Part shown: positions 16,297 through 24,897 of the stretch, one piece after another
Position numbering within the stretch: position 1 is the stretch's first letter
How the letters are laid out: each line of letters starts with the position of its first letter
Position numbers and translations under genes: made by a program
The notes under the pieces: generated by a model
What the model was told of the DNA's origin: nothing
The model's database searches: none
The model's input: the letters and a program-made list of their open reading frames with translations, nothing else
Assembly (NCBI RefSeq): GCF_016110345.1
Contig: NZ_AP019011.1
Coordinates: 1,798,001-1,862,000 of the forward strand
Direction of reading: 5' to 3'
Length of the DNA: 64,000 nucleotides
Origin: Fluviibacter phosphoraccumulans
GTDB lineage: Bacteria; Pseudomonadota; Gammaproteobacteria; Burkholderiales; Rhodocyclaceae

Positions 16297-17277
16297 TCAA
16301 CGCCTTGTTTGAATCGCTAACTTCACGCGTTGCGCAACATCATCCCAACGAAACTCTCTCGCCCTTTCAAGGCCTGCCGATTTTAACTGACTCAACAGGG
16401 CTTCATCATTAAGCCGATCTAGCGCACCCACCATGCTCTCCAGATTCTCCGGGTCAAAATAGAGGGCCGCCTCGCCACACACTTCCGGAATTGCGGTTCT
16501 GTCACTTGCCAAAACCGGAGTCCCGCAAGCCATAGCCTCAACGAGCGGCAAACCAAAACCTTCATACTTTGAAGGCATCACCAAAGCGTGTGCACCACGG
16601 TACAAGCTCGGCAAACTTTCTTCAGGAACCATACCCAAGCTATGAACCTCCTGCTCGATTCGGTTTAACCGGACTTTTTCTGCCACCGAATCAGAAAACC
16701 TGCCACTCAATAGTAGATCAAACTCGTTTCTAGCGGCGCTAGCGGCAAACGCATCAATCAATGCCTCTACGTTTTTGTGTGCCCGTTGATTACCTACATA
16801 AAGCACATAAGGCCGCGGATGTGCCCAACGAGCACCATCGGAACAGTAATGACTATCTACGCCATTGCCAACACACACAACTTTATCTGGTGGCGCGTCC
16901 GACCAATCAATAATACGCTGGCGCGAATATTCCGACACGGTAAACACTACCGCTGCATTTTTAATGCCGGGCTTTACGATCCACTCAAAATACCCAGTCT
17001 TTGCAGCAGACCGCAATTGCGGCAGATCCAACAACATCAAATCATGAATCGTAAACGAGAACGAGCAGGGTTTACCCAATGGCGGGTTATAACCAGGCGA
17101 AAAATAATGCTCAACCCGGTGCCCCGACAAAGCACGCCGAATCCGCAATGGGTCCAACAACGATAGCGGCTTACCCGGTATATCTAGTGGCACAAAGCCA
17201 CAACGAGAAGACACTTCCGCCCCAAAACGGCCAATACCATGGGTACCCAGCCAACGAGCGTCAAATAATATGGGCAT
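16297..17277 (-). CDS. Glycosyltransferase family 4
   Basis: The ATG at 17277, just inside a GTG, gives 326 residues. It is a retaining GT-B enzyme with FTIHDLMLL and FTVSEYSRQRI in the N-terminal half, YVLYVGNQRAHKNVEAL, and the E-x7-E region EGFGLPLVEAMACGTPVLAS. Such enzymes often use GDP-mannose or UDP-hexoses; GDP-mannose is available through manC. It overlaps the preceding GT9 gene by 17 bp. Confidence 0.9.
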   Translation of the reverse strand: MPILFDARWLGTHGIGRFGAEVSSRCGFVPLDIPGKPLSLLDPLRIRRALSGHRVEHYFSPGYNPPLGKPCSFSFTIHDLMLLDLPQLRSAAKTGYFEWIVKPGIKNAAVVFTVSEYSRQRIIDWSDAPPDKVVCVGNGVDSHYCSDGARWAHPRPYVLYVGNQRAHKNVEALIDAFAASAARNEFDLLLSGRFSDSVAEKVRLNRIEQEVHSLGMVPEESLPSLYRGAHALVMPSKYEGFGLPLVEAMACGTPVLASDRTAIPEVCGEAALYFDPENLESMVGALDRLNDEALLSQLKSAGLERAREFRWDDVAQRVKLAIQTRR

Positions 17278-18436
17278 CACTTGTTCTCAACAATTGATTT
17301 GCCGCTTTTTGAACATCTTCAACCCTCACCGCCGTAATGCACGTGCGCTCACGACAGGGGCGCGTATGGCACGGAGAACATGGCATAGGTTTAGTAAGGG
17401 CAATAGTTCTCGCGCCCGTTGGTGCCCAGCGGGCAATTGAGCCAATGCCAGAATACACGCCTACAAAAGGTCGCCCTATTGCAGCACAGACATGACCAAC
17501 CACAGAATCAACACCAACCACCAAATCGGCCTTAGCTAAAAGTGCAAGCCATTCTTGCCAAGTCAGCTTGTCTGCCAGATTTTGAGCGCCTGAATTATTG
17601 GCGATGCGGCTAGCTAACTGTTCTTCTGCTGCACCCTGACCCGTTAACACCACATGTAAACCCTGTCCACGAAAATGCCGCGCAAGCACTATCCAAGACT
17701 CAGGGAGCCAGGCCTTGGCAGGGTTTCCCGTACCTGGGTGTAGCACTACAAAAGGTGTATTCACACGCAACCCAGCAAGCACATCGATCTTCTCATCAGG
17801 AACCGTCAACCAGCTTTGGCTCTGCCCATAAAACCCGCAAGCTTCTAGGAGGTTTAGTTGTATCGCTTGTTCGGACTGGATTGACGCTGGCTTGGGTAGC
17901 ACAATATTCAACAACGGCGCCTCCCCAACACTGACATACCCGACTCGCATAGGTACATTAGCCGACCAGAGTAACGACGCCAGATTCGGTGAAAAACTAT
18001 TCAGGAGAATTCCCAGATCATAGCCATCACGCTTAATTGCAGCGCGAGATTGCCGCCAAGTCATCCAATACCGCCAAAGCTTCGCACCTCGTGAAGCATT
18101 AGACCGATTCAAGCGCCAATGATCTACGACGTACAACTTATCAATACCGGGGTGACCATCCAAGGCTAACTTAGCCCAGGCCCCCACCACAAACCCAACC
18201 GTTATGGTCGGGTTTGCATCTTTCAATCGCCTAATTGCTGCAGTGGATATCACCACGTCGCCCATATGTGCTGGATTGACCAGAAGAACACGCTTAACCG
18301 CTGACAAATCCAGCAACTTTGATTGTGCTCGCAATCCAAAGCCAGAGATAAGCCAGCACAAACCATCTGTCAAAGCCATCAGCAGTAGCGCCAAGGGATG
18401 ACGCCGCTCATAACGAGCCTTAAGGCTATCTAGCAT
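17261..18436 (-). CDS. Glycosyltransferase family 9
   Basis: The 391-residue protein contains RVLLVNPAHMGDVVISTAA near residue 50, VVLHPGTGNPAKAWLPESW near residue 232 and VGVDSVVGHVCAAIGRPFVG near residue 307, the three blocks typical of heptosyltransferase-type GT9 enzymes. A C-terminal cluster CSPCHTRPCRERTC is common in WaaF/WaaC relatives. It overlaps its neighbours by 7 and 17 bp in the operon. The sugar donor cannot be read from sequence. Confidence 0.87.
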   Translation of the reverse strand: MLDSLKARYERRHPLALLLMALTDGLCWLISGFGLRAQSKLLDLSAVKRVLLVNPAHMGDVVISTAAIRRLKDANPTITVGFVVGAWAKLALDGHPGIDKLYVVDHWRLNRSNASRGAKLWRYWMTWRQSRAAIKRDGYDLGILLNSFSPNLASLLWSANVPMRVGYVSVGEAPLLNIVLPKPASIQSEQAIQLNLLEACGFYGQSQSWLTVPDEKIDVLAGLRVNTPFVVLHPGTGNPAKAWLPESWIVLARHFRGQGLHVVLTGQGAAEEQLASRIANNSGAQNLADKLTWQEWLALLAKADLVVGVDSVVGHVCAAIGRPFVGVYSGIGSIARWAPTGARTIALTKPMPCSPCHTRPCRERTCITAVRVEDVQKAANQLLRTSDAHII

Positions 18437-19629
18437 GTGCCCTGTAATTTATCGTATAAATTGATGTAGGCCTGCACAAATGTCGATACATCACCGCGCG
18501 CAGCGCGTGATTGCAGTTCTTCTCGTTCTGCTGCAGTCAATCCTTCGGCCGCCTTCACCGCCTTACAAATGCCAGCAATATCACCCTCGGCAAATACACG
18601 ACGAGCATCCCCAATCACATAAGGAATCGCGCCAGAATCAGAACCGATAACCGGCACGCCCGCCGCCATTGCCTCAACCAACACGCGGCCGTACTGCTCT
18701 TTCCAGAACTGCTCAGTGTGAGACGGTAATGCCAAAACATCCATAGCAGCAATATGTTCAGCCAAAGCAGATGCAGGCATTGGCGGCAGAATCCGGAGCT
18801 GCTTTGCTACCCCAAGCGACTGTGCATGTTCTCTAAGTTCGATTTCTTGCGGGCCACCACCAATACATACCAAGACATAATCAGCACCAAGCGGGCCCAA
18901 TGCCTGAAGCAAATCAAGCACGCCCTTTTCTGGTACGAAACGCCCCACAAACCCGATAACTCGTTGAGTTGGATTTACTTCCCAGGCGCTAGGCCGCGTC
19001 TGTATTTGCTGAGCTGCCTCTTTAAACAACCCCGTATCCACGCCCCACCACTGCTCTTTTAGGGGCACATCCCAACGGGCTTGCCGAATCACCTCTTCAC
19101 ACTCGACGTACGAAACCAGCCCACCGGCTACCAGCTCTTTGCGCAAAAACTGCAGCCCCTTGTCTAGAAAAAGATAACGAACGGTTTTTCTCAAAAAAGG
19201 CACCAATACACGAACGCCTTCAGCCTTCAGCCAAGCCCACGGCGGCATTTGGTTGATGTTTTCAAAACCATAAAACACCACAGGCACTTTCAGCCCGGCC
19301 AACCGAACTGCAGCACCAGCCATTAATGTATTGGGGTACAGGCCCTCATCAAGCACAACCACATAATTAGGTTGAGCCTCACGTATTGCTGCAACAAGTG
19401 CTCGAAAGCGAACCCATTTCTCACGCAATCGAGAACTCCTGAGGCCAACAAGACGGTATCCGTTGGAAACAGGCATACTCGCCGCCCCCGCAGAAAAAAT
19501 TAAATCAGCGCCTCGCCCCTCAGGATAAGCGACCGTTAAATGGACAACACGTGAATTTGCAGCAAACCCTTCAAGCAAATAACGAGAGTGAGGGAGCGCG
19601 GCATCATGAAACAAAAGGAATAGACGCAT
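18430..19629 (-). CDS. Glycosyltransferase family 4
   Basis: The 399-residue GT-B protein has RVIGFVGRFVPEKGVLDLLQ near residue 228 and the acceptor/donor E-x7-E region YGRVLVEAMAAGVPVIGSDS near residue 320. The N-terminal half includes a YVVVLDEGLYPNT segment typical of nucleotide-sugar transferases that recognise a lipid-linked acceptor. It lies between a GT9 and a GT32 gene in the distal part of the operon, separated from the latter by 1 bp. Confidence 0.87.
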   Translation of the reverse strand: MRLFLLFHDAALPHSRYLLEGFAANSRVVHLTVAYPEGRGADLIFSAGAASMPVSNGYRLVGLRSSRLREKWVRFRALVAAIREAQPNYVVVLDEGLYPNTLMAGAAVRLAGLKVPVVFYGFENINQMPPWAWLKAEGVRVLVPFLRKTVRYLFLDKGLQFLRKELVAGGLVSYVECEEVIRQARWDVPLKEQWWGVDTGLFKEAAQQIQTRPSAWEVNPTQRVIGFVGRFVPEKGVLDLLQALGPLGADYVLVCIGGGPQEIELREHAQSLGVAKQLRILPPMPASALAEHIAAMDVLALPSHTEQFWKEQYGRVLVEAMAAGVPVIGSDSGAIPYVIGDARRVFAEGDIAGICKAVKAAEGLTAAEREELQSRAARGDVSTFVQAYINLYDKLQGTC

Positions 19630-19630
19630 G

Positions 19631-20485
19631 TTACGTAACGATCACACCATCAGTTGTGCGCGAATAAGAGGGCATTGCAGCATATCGCACCCAGGATCCA
19701 CGTATGTTGGCATTACCATACTCATAAAAATCGACGCCCGCTTCACGCATTACAGGTTTTGAAATTGCAGCAAGCGCATGGATCGTTTTGGTCAGCTGGT
19801 GCGGCCCAGTTAGATTAAGCACGGCTTCTTTCACGTTAGGCACATGCACATTCTTAAACTTCGGGTAATCGACCACAATATTATTGATTACGGCCGCCAG
19901 AATCGGGTGACCTTTAGCAAAACCAAAGCCCCAATTCAAAATCAAGCGATCTGGGTGCGCCAAGGCTGCCGACCCTTCGGGTAGGTAAGCTGGCAAAGGA
20001 TTCTTCTCATAACTAATCACCGCCACATCGGTGGGGTCAACGATCGTATTTAATGGCACATCAACCATTTTGTTGATATCAAAATAAAACCCACCACGCT
20101 CAAACAGAATGCAGTAACGCCAAATGTCCGTCTTCACCGGACCAAACTGCGCACTGGTATAAACCTCATAGATGGGGTGCGTCCCATAGTATTGCTGCAT
20201 ATACGCATCCATATCCGCCGAGCCGTAAAGCCAAAAGCTGCAATCAGGATTCATGGCTTTGAAATGTGCCAAAGTAGCCGCATGAGACTTGCCTAATTCC
20301 GGCTGCAGCCAGGTTTGATAAATATTTCTAGGTATACCCAGCTCTTGAGCATCCACCGAACAAGATGCCACCTCAACTTTTTTATACAGGTTTACTACAG
20401 ACACCAACGGCCATTCGCCCATCAAGCGAGCCATAACACGCGGATAACGCACACACAGGGAATCAAAGTAACGCTTAAACACCAC
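19631..20485 (-). CDS. Glycosyltransferase family 32 (OCH1-like)
   Basis: The 284-residue protein starts at a GTG overlapping the end of the flippase gene by 11 bp. It has IPRNIYQTWLQPELGKSH near residue 51, KTDIWRYCILFERGG and the DxD site FYFDINKMVDVP near residue 131. GT32 enzymes are retaining transferases of mannose or similar hexoses. A paralogue in the block at 58.9 kb shares the same motifs (VDIWRYCLLAKEGGFYFDIN), so the same linkage may occur in both glycans. Confidence 0.86.
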   Translation of the reverse strand: MVFKRYFDSLCVRYPRVMARLMGEWPLVSVVNLYKKVEVASCSVDAQELGIPRNIYQTWLQPELGKSHAATLAHFKAMNPDCSFWLYGSADMDAYMQQYYGTHPIYEVYTSAQFGPVKTDIWRYCILFERGGFYFDINKMVDVPLNTIVDPTDVAVISYEKNPLPAYLPEGSAALAHPDRLILNWGFGFAKGHPILAAVINNIVVDYPKFKNVHVPNVKEAVLNLTGPHQLTKTIHALAAISKPVMREAGVDFYEYGNANIRGSWVRYAAMPSYSRTTDGVIVT

Positions 20486-21755
20486 GCAACCCCTGGCAAA
20501 TCGGTTTGATTTCTCGCCAGCACGACAAAAAAGCGATTAGGTTTTTTCTGTTAGCCACTAAATCCGCTAGGAAAGTAGACGCAAACAAACTGAGCACCGC
20601 CGACAAAACTGCACCCCAAAGGCCTAGGAGTGGAATTAGGTAACAACCAAACCCCAAAGAAGCAATAACGCCTATCGCAGCACAAAATGGTGGATACCAG
20701 AACTTGTGCTCAATCACGAGCATCATATTTCTGACGGAATTAACCATAATAAAAAAAGGCCGCAGCATAAAAAGAGACAACACTGCAAATGCAGGCGCAT
20801 ATTGTTCGCCATAAGCAATTGGAAACAACCAGATCGCAGCGCCCATAACGGGCATCAAGATCATAAAAGACATACAACCCAGTAAATACCCTTGACGGAC
20901 TGTACGCTCTGGCGATTCTTGATATTTACGCGCAAATTCGGGCAGCATGATAGTAACCAGTATCACCGTCACCACATCAAAGAGCTCCACCACTTTCAAT
21001 GCGGCTGCATACTGTCCAACGCTATCCCAGCCTAGGAAGTGCTCAACCAGAAAGTACTCAATCCGTGATTGAACCATCATCAAAACGCCCGCCAGAATAA
21101 TTTTCCAGGATCGGCTTAATAGCTGTTGTGCGTACTCAACACGAAATTGCCCACGCCCCCACCCGACATGCATTGCCGCAATTTTCTTAAACAAGAGTGC
21201 ATTCAAACCAAACTCGGCCGTCATTGTCGCCGCGAGCCAAGCCAAAGGGAACGAGAGCCAGACAACTGTTGCTTTGAGCAGATTCGCCCCTAAGGAAGCC
21301 AAGGTTCTTACTCTGGCAATCTGCCCGAAGCCCCCTTCCACGCGCAATCGATATTCGTACACGTCTGTAGCCTGCAACAAAAAATAAGGCCCCAAAATGA
21401 ACGCAAGCCAAAAGAGCAGCCCAAACTCATCTGTCCACCAAACTGCGACCAACAGCAAGAGATAAGACAAACCGCCGCCGAATAAACGCATGGTCAGTGC
21501 AGTTCGCTGCATATCATCAACCGACACGCCCGGCTGTTTATCTTGCGCCATATCTTTGGGCACAAGGTCATCCAACCCTAACGATGACAAGCTACCAAAA
21601 ACTCCCGCAGTAGCTACCACAAAGGTGATCTGACCAAACTCTGTCGGCCCAAAATGTCTAGCGACCAGAACACCAACCGCAAAGCTCAGCCCCAATCGCA
21701 AAAATCGATCGGCAAAAAGCCACGCCGAAGCGCCAAGCAATCGACTAAGGCTCAC
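20475..21755 (-). CDS. wzx: Wzx-type polysaccharide flippase
   Basis: I place the start at the GTG at 21755, which overlaps the UXS stop codon (GTGA), giving 426 residues. An upstream in-frame ATG exists only inside the UXS gene. The protein has about 12-14 membrane helices with an N-terminal WLFADRFLRLGLSFAVGVLV and a loop ARHFGPTEFGQITF, typical of MATE/Wzx transporters. It would move the undecaprenyl-linked repeat unit across the inner membrane for polymerisation by the neighbouring Wzy-like protein. Confidence 0.9.
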   Translation of the reverse strand: MSLSRLLGASAWLFADRFLRLGLSFAVGVLVARHFGPTEFGQITFVVATAGVFGSLSSLGLDDLVPKDMAQDKQPGVSVDDMQRTALTMRLFGGGLSYLLLLVAVWWTDEFGLLFWLAFILGPYFLLQATDVYEYRLRVEGGFGQIARVRTLASLGANLLKATVVWLSFPLAWLAATMTAEFGLNALLFKKIAAMHVGWGRGQFRVEYAQQLLSRSWKIILAGVLMMVQSRIEYFLVEHFLGWDSVGQYAAALKVVELFDVVTVILVTIMLPEFARKYQESPERTVRQGYLLGCMSFMILMPVMGAAIWLFPIAYGEQYAPAFAVLSLFMLRPFFIMVNSVRNMMLVIEHKFWYPPFCAAIGVIASLGFGCYLIPLLGLWGAVLSAVLSLFASTFLADLVANRKNLIAFLSCWREIKPICQGLRGV

Positions 21756-22714
21756 CGCGTTTGGCGACCCAACAGTGCTCTGAAGTAGGCCACCGTTTCT
21801 TTCAGGCCATCTTCCAGGGACACTTTGGGCTCCCAACCCAATTGTTCTTTTGCTAACTCAATATTGGGTTGACGCTGCTTTGGGTCATCTTGCGGCAAGG
21901 GCTTAAATACAAGTTTGGAGGCACCACCCACAAGCTTCAAAACCTGCTCAGCCAGTGCCAGCATGGTGAACTCAGTCGGATTACCCACATTTACCGGGCC
22001 AGTAAATTCAGGATCAGATTCCATAAAGCGCACCATGCCGTCGATCAAATCATCTACATAGCAAAAACTACGCGTCTGTTGGCCGTTACCATAGATCGTA
22101 ATATCCTCGCCCTGCAGCGCCTGCACAATGAAATTACTCACAACCCGCCCATCATTCGGGTGCATACGCGGGCCATAGGTATTAAAAATACGCATCACTT
22201 TAATTTGAAGCTGATGCTGACGGTGATAATCAAAGAATAACGTTTCGGCGCACCGCTTGCCTTCATCGTAGCAACTACGTATGCCGATAGGATTCACGCG
22301 TCCCCAGTATTCTTCCGGTTGCGGGTGAACTTCAGGGTCACCGTACACTTCAGAAGTTGATGCTTGTAAAATCCGTGCCTTCACGCGTTTGGCCAATCCC
22401 AGCATATTGATCGCACCGTGCACACTTGTCTTGGTTGTTTGCACCGGGTCAAACTGGTAGTGCACTGGTGACGCCGGACATGCCAGGTTATATATACGAT
22501 CGACCTCCACATACAAAGGGAAAGTCACATCGTGACGCATCATTTCAAAATGCGCGTTTTGCATCAGATGGAGAATGTTTTCTTTACGGCCCGTAAAGAA
22601 ATTATCCACGCAAAGCACATCGAAGCCATCGTTTAGCAAACGCTCACAAAGGTGAGACCCTAAAAATCCAGCCCCCCCAGTGACAAGCACACGGTTATCC
22701 ATCGTTGAATTCAC
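21752..22714 (-). CDS. uxs: UDP-glucuronate decarboxylase (UDP-xylose synthase), copy 1
   Basis: The 320-residue short-chain dehydrogenase-like enzyme has VTGGAGFLGSHLCERL for NAD binding, the DNFFTGRKENI loop, and the catalytic SCYDEGKR (YxxxK). This class oxidises, decarboxylates and reduces UDP-glucuronate to UDP-xylose. A second, diverged copy is at 41738 next to ugd, which makes its substrate. The presence of two copies in one operon suggests independent origins of the two halves of the cluster. Confidence 0.95.
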   Translation of the reverse strand: MNSTMDNRVLVTGGAGFLGSHLCERLLNDGFDVLCVDNFFTGRKENILHLMQNAHFEMMRHDVTFPLYVEVDRIYNLACPASPVHYQFDPVQTTKTSVHGAINMLGLAKRVKARILQASTSEVYGDPEVHPQPEEYWGRVNPIGIRSCYDEGKRCAETLFFDYHRQHQLQIKVMRIFNTYGPRMHPNDGRVVSNFIVQALQGEDITIYGNGQQTRSFCYVDDLIDGMVRFMESDPEFTGPVNVGNPTEFTMLALAEQVLKLVGGASKLVFKPLPQDDPKQRQPNIELAKEQLGWEPKVSLEDGLKETVAYFRALLGRQTR

Positions 22715-22719
22715 AAGCG

Positions 22720-23829
22720 TTATCCTAAAATCCAGTCATGAAGCAGCTCTAGCCGCAAATAAAGCACCAACGCCAATAAGCAAGTCACTAATATTCTAAC
22801 CTTTGATCGACGTACATTACCTGCCAGCAAAACAAGTGGCACTGCATAAAACTCAAAAATCCGGGTTTGCATCGTGGGGTTAATTGCAAAAAACCAAGCG
22901 ACAAACATACCTAGGAACAATCCCGCTGATGCAATCTCTGACACGCTACGCTGCGTAAGCCGCAAAGCATCACAAAGCCAAATACCATATCCCAGAATCA
23001 AAAAATATGCCCAAGGGAATAACTTCACCCCCAAATAAGCACCATTTACGCTTCCCGAGTAATAAGGTACAGCCTCCGGTATTAAGCCTAACCAGGCAAG
23101 ACTAGAAGCGCTTGGATAAAAGCCGCCATACAACAAAGCAAGTGCGAGCAAACTTGCTGTCGGCAAAATCCATCGGCTTAACCCAAAAACGCGATAACCC
23201 AAAAGCGCGGGGCTGAATATGGCTTGAGAATGCAGCGTAAAGTTCGTTACTAACGCAATACCGCCCAGCCATAATTGAGAACGAACTAGCCAGTAGATAC
23301 CCAACATCATCCAGGAAGAAGCGAGTCCTGCTCGCAACTGCGTCAGGTCATATTGAACAAATGACAGCGGGATTAGCAACAGAAGCGCAAGAAGGCGTTC
23401 CTTACACAGCCGGTCGATCACAAATAGCTTAATCAATACGCCTACGCCGCTGATAGCCAGTGCCACCTGTAGATTACCGAGCCAGAGTGGCAAACCCAAG
23501 CGAACAAGCCCATACCAAACCCAGTCCCGTGTGGCGGGGCTACCTTTTGAGCAATCACCATCCGAGCACAACGATTTAAGTATCTCGACATACGCAAGGT
23601 CATCGCGTCCCAAACCAATAGGCCTCAGCACAGCAAAAGCAACCAGCGCGAGACCGAATATCCAGAATAAGCTGCGGTCAATGCGTTCACGGTGAGCAGC
23701 CCCACTCCATGAAACCACGAAAGCAAGCAGACAAAGCACCGCCACAAACCCGAAACCGAGGAGCGTGAAGGGGGAAAAAATAGTGGGAAGCCCTTGCAAT
23801 CGGGCACTTAGTTCATTTAACTCTAACAA
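22720..23829 (-). CDS. wzy: Wzy-like (EpsG-family) polysaccharide polymerase, copy 1
   Basis: The 369-residue protein has about ten hydrophobic helices and a region RPIGLGRDDLAYVEILK followed by FVQYDLTQLRAGLASSWMML, the arrangement of EpsG/Wzy-type polymerases. It lies between UXS and a flippase and would polymerise lipid-linked repeat units in the periplasm. A second EpsG-like protein is at 31155. The short gap before the next unit upstream (89 bp) has no gene. Confidence 0.8.
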   Translation of the reverse strand: MLELNELSARLQGLPTIFSPFTLLGFGFVAVLCLLAFVVSWSGAAHRERIDRSLFWIFGLALVAFAVLRPIGLGRDDLAYVEILKSLCSDGDCSKGSPATRDWVWYGLVRLGLPLWLGNLQVALAISGVGVLIKLFVIDRLCKERLLALLLLIPLSFVQYDLTQLRAGLASSWMMLGIYWLVRSQLWLGGIALVTNFTLHSQAIFSPALLGYRVFGLSRWILPTASLLALALLYGGFYPSASSLAWLGLIPEAVPYYSGSVNGAYLGVKLFPWAYFLILGYGIWLCDALRLTQRSVSEIASAGLFLGMFVAWFFAINPTMQTRIFEFYAVPLVLLAGNVRRSKVRILVTCLLALVLYLRLELLHDWILG

Positions 23830-23918
23830 TAGAGCGACCTTAGCATTTCAAAGTTTGTGCCATCAACCCGAAAGGGTCGTGGGTTAAATGCATCACCGTA
23901 TAATGCACACCTACATCA

Positions 23919-24575
23919 TCAGGCCAGCAACTGTTTAAACCATCGGAAAATTTCTGACCCAAACTCTCGACCGATGTAGCTTGCAAAGAATGTAAGAGCC
24001 ACCGTGATTAGAGTGCTCTTCCAGTACTTCTTAACCCATCTGCGTTTAGACCAATCCAAAGCCGCATGATGATAAAACTCGGTCTCCAACCTCAGGCAAT
24101 TGGCATACACAGGCTGCCAAGCATCAAACGCTTTAATAGGGCCATCTGGGTCTGCGTTACCATTCCCTTCCAATTTACGGGCGGCGGTAGCGCCGCTGCG
24201 TATCTCTGCGAAAAGCGCCAGCAACTTTCTATCGTATTCGCCGTTATCAATGTCGCTGGTATCTAGCTTACGCAGCTCATCAAACTTTTTGCGTGCTTCA
24301 CGTACAGAGATTTTGAAGATATCTAAGCAGCTACGCTTAAGGTGTCCATAGCACTTACGCACGACCTTATCTTCAAGCTCACCGTACGTCCAATGCCGGG
24401 AAAGATGGTCGAACGCAGCATTCAGCTCAAACAGCACCTCTTGGGGTAGTGCATTTTCAGTCTGTACTGCGCTATATAAAACCTTCACATAATCATGATA
24501 AAAGGCAAACAGCTCAGCTATGTTGGATGGCTCTTTAGGCGGCGCAGGCAACATCGTTGACAACTGAAAACTCAA
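23919..24575 (-). CDS. Unknown protein with C-terminal membrane anchor
   Basis: The 218-residue protein is largely alpha-helical and charged (DHLSRHWTYGELEDKVVRK, SVREARKKFDELRK) and ends with one hydrophobic helix (STLITVALTFFASYIG) and a short basic tail. No enzymatic motif is visible. With the small gene 6 bp upstream it forms a two-gene unit that has its own promoter and interrupts the polysaccharide operon between wbpM and wzy. It is not recognisably a glycan gene. Confidence 0.65.
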   Translation of the reverse strand: MSFQLSTMLPAPPKEPSNIAELFAFYHDYVKVLYSAVQTENALPQEVLFELNAAFDHLSRHWTYGELEDKVVRKCYGHLKRSCLDIFKISVREARKKFDELRKLDTSDIDNGEYDRKLLALFAEIRSGATAARKLEGNGNADPDGPIKAFDAWQPVYANCLRLETEFYHHAALDWSKRRWVKKYWKSTLITVALTFFASYIGREFGSEIFRWFKQLLA

Positions 24576-24581
24576 GAATTA

Positions 24582-24812
24582 TCAGCGTAGCGCACGATTA
24601 AGTTGCTTATTAACATCAGCATGAGAAAGCAAGAACTCACCCATAACCGAACCGCGACCAATGAAAGGGAATAGGCGCAACAGCCGCATCGGCTTGCGAA
24701 ACTTAGCCTCTACTTCGGATCGACGTTCGCTGATTGTTCCAGCCTGCAGCTGATCGATGGACATTCCGGTTTTGCGCTCTATCAAGTGCAACAACTCGGC
24801 ATTCATCGCCAT
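24582..24812 (-). CDS. Small unknown protein
   Basis: The 76-residue protein begins MAMNAELLHLIERKTGMSID and contains RRSEVEAKFRKPMRLLRLFP and RGSVMGEFLLSHADVNKQL. It is compact, charged and probably soluble. An AGAGAG lies before the ATG and a TATAAT box at 24861-24856 precedes it, so the pair with the next gene can be transcribed separately from the operon. Function is unknown. Confidence 0.62.
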   Translation of the reverse strand: MAMNAELLHLIERKTGMSIDQLQAGTISERRSEVEAKFRKPMRLLRLFPFIGRGSVMGEFLLSHADVNKQLNRALR

Positions 24813-24855
24813 AGATATCTCTCTTTAAAGTGTGTCTTCAAAAGACAAGTTTGCA

Positions 24856-24861
24856 ATTATA
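24856..24861 (-). promoter_or_regulatory. -10 box of an internal promoter
   Basis: A perfect TATAAT (24861-24856) lies 44 bp before the start of the small unknown gene. A short inverted repeat, GGTTTTACAAAACC, sits just upstream of it. The region 24813-24897 is the only sizeable gap before the wbpM-like gene ends, which supports a separate promoter here. Confidence 0.5.
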
Positions 24862-24897
24862 CAAGGTTTTACAAAACCGCGCAGAAACAAACCCCTT

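Noticed and set aside
24178..24195. GGCGGTAGC within the 218-residue unknown gene
   Set aside because: It is on the plus strand, antisense to the gene, in a coding region with no leader; a chance match.
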